Positions 4,297-5,069 of a stretch of 5,069 nucleotides of DNA are shown one piece after another (the first letter of the stretch is position 1; each line of letters opens with the position of its first letter). The stretch comes from Candidatus Lloydbacteria bacterium RIFCSPLOWO2_02_FULL_54_12 (GTDB lineage: Bacteria > Patescibacteriota > Minisyncoccia > Phycocordibacterales > UBA6899). The stretch spans positions 1-5,069 of the forward strand of contig MHLS01000064.1 in the NCBI GenBank assembly GCA_001819095.1, given 5' to 3'. The notes under the pieces are model-generated. The model did no database searches and had not been told where the DNA came from. It saw nothing but the letters and a program-made list of their open reading frames with translations. The position numbers and the translations under genes were made by a program.

Positions 4297-4324
4297 TTCA
4301 CTCGGTCCGAATTTTGTCTATAAT
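4297..4324 (+). promoter_or_regulatory. Promoter of the DUF2339 gene, leaderless layout
   Basis: TTCACT (4297-4302, 4/6 to the -35) is followed after 16 bp by a perfect TATAAT (4319-4324). Six nucleotides (GGAGTG) separate it from the ATG at 4331, so the transcript should begin at or beside the start codon. GGAG here is only 2 nt from the ATG, too close to work as a Shine-Dalgarno site and probably not in the mRNA. It is divergent from the tRNA promoter. Confidence 0.6.
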
Positions 4325-4330
4325 GGAGTG

Positions 4331-5069
4331 ATGTTCATCTTTGAGATACTTGGGCTCGTAGCGATTATCTATATTTGGTTCGGTCTTTCGGGCTTGCGCG
4401 AGCGCGTCGATACGCTTGAGCGGTCTTTTGGTTCCCGCGGTTTACCCGTGTCGGCGCCTGTGTCTCCCGCCGGCCTCCCACTCGATGCCGCAGTTTTGTC
4501 CGTTGCATCCCCACCGGAGCCACCCCCGTCCTATCTTGCGCCTGAAGCAGGGAGCGGTTGGTGGGAGCGATTCACCTCGTGGCTCAAAGAAGACTGGCTC
4601 TTGAAGCTAGGCGCCCTCCTCATCATCATCGGTTTCGGGTGGTTTGTGACATACGCATTTCTCCATAACTGGATCGGTCCCATGGGTCGGATCACACTCG
4701 GTTTGGTCATCGGTGCGTTCCTTCTTGCGTTCGGATGGTGGCGCATGATGCGATACAAAGAACAGGGGGCGATCTTTCTCGTCTTGGGTGCAACGGCGAT
4801 ACTTATCACCGTTTTTGCCGCGCGATACGTCTACCAGTTCTTTACGCCGCTCTCGGCGATGGGGATCACCTTCCTTGCCTCCGCCTTCGTCGGCCTCGCG
4901 AGCGTGAAGTATCGCGTCCATTCGCTTGCCCTCTGCGGACTCGTGTTGGCATCCGTCGTTCCGCTCTTGGTCGAGTCTCGCGGATATGACGAGGTGATGC
5001 GCTTCTATTATCTCTTCCTTGTCACGCTCGGCATTCTCTGGATCGTACTCTTGACCGGCTGGCGCGACC
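4331..5069 (+). CDS. DUF2339 (COG5373) multi-spanning membrane protein, 3' end outside window
   Basis: 246 codons are visible and the frame runs off the window. Residues 2-18 form a first membrane helix. A short charged, possibly coiled segment follows (19-33), then a Pro/Ala/Ser-rich linker (about 35-76) with clustered prolines at 61-66. From residue 86 a run of membrane helices begins with KEDWLLKLGALLIIIGFGW and HNWIGPMGRITLG, the hallmark opening of DUF2339 proteins (an N-W-L-x-K-x-G block and a W-I-G-P-x-G-R block). More helices lie at about 121-137, 143-163, 169-186, 193-208 and 222-240. Family members are usually several hundred residues with many helices and have no established function. 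The ATG at 4331 is chosen because TATAAT ends 6 nt before it. The N-terminal helix and linker suggest a tether ahead of the polytopic core. Confidence 0.85.
   Translation, partial: MFIFEILGLVAIIYIWFGLSGLRERVDTLERSFGSRGLPVSAPVSPAGLPLDAAVLSVASPPEPPPSYLAPEAGSGWWERFTSWLKEDWLLKLGALLIIIGFGWFVTYAFLHNWIGPMGRITLGLVIGAFLLAFGWWRMMRYKEQGAIFLVLGATAILITVFAARYVYQFFTPLSAMGITFLASAFVGLASVKYRVHSLALCGLVLASVVPLLVESRGYDEVMRFYYLFLVTLGILWIVLLTGWRD

Noticed and set aside
1..5069. CRISPR array, IS element or prophage genes
   Set aside because: No regularly spaced repeats, terminal inverted repeats, transposase, integrase or phage structural motifs are seen on either strand.

Overview
The window looks like ordinary bacterial chromosome from a compact genome: about 50-55% G+C by eye, standard stop codons (TGA, TAG and TAA all end genes) and short intergenic gaps. 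No phage, IS, CRISPR or rRNA signal is visible. Several small unrecognised proteins, gaps of tens of bases and starts without Shine-Dalgarno sites would suit a Patescibacteria/CPR-type genome (for example a Parcubacteria relative). That assignment is inference only; no phylogenetic marker is present.

Left part, plus strand (1-1422): an unrecognised charged cytosolic protein (82-783), a very acidic 49-residue microprotein (851-1000), and a 73-residue protein with an N-terminal signal or anchor segment and two cysteines (1089-1310). The last has a clear extended -10 promoter and a strong Shine-Dalgarno site. A near-perfect bidirectional hairpin terminator at 1381-1422 separates this block from the convergent minus-strand block.

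Middle part, minus strand (1399-4180, listed in transcription order): tRNA-Ile(GAU), a four-helix VanZ/DUF2238-like membrane protein, a cytosolic GH13 alpha-amylase-family enzyme that lacks domain C, and a divergent LipB octanoyltransferase. Each gene has its own promoter-like sequence. The membrane protein is closed by a terminator that also occupies the amylase promoter region, and the lipB stop codon lies in the loop of the shared terminator. A 206-bp gap between the tRNA and the membrane protein holds a 19-bp duplication of the tRNA 3' end, an inverted copy of its T-arm and several hairpins.

Right part, plus strand (4331 to the window edge): the first 246 codons of a DUF2339 (COG5373) multi-spanning membrane protein, transcribed divergently from the tRNA and cut by the window.

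The genes do not form one pathway. LipB implies protein lipoylation (a 2-oxoacid dehydrogenase or glycine cleavage system elsewhere), the amylase implies use of internal glucans or imported maltodextrins, and the membrane proteins have unknown roles. The most notable cross-gene pattern is that three genes (851, 3436, 4331) have a -10 hexamer 6-7 nt before the ATG, the layout expected of leaderless mRNAs, while three others (1089, 2184, 3900) have good Shine-Dalgarno sites. No coherent new multi-gene system is evident.
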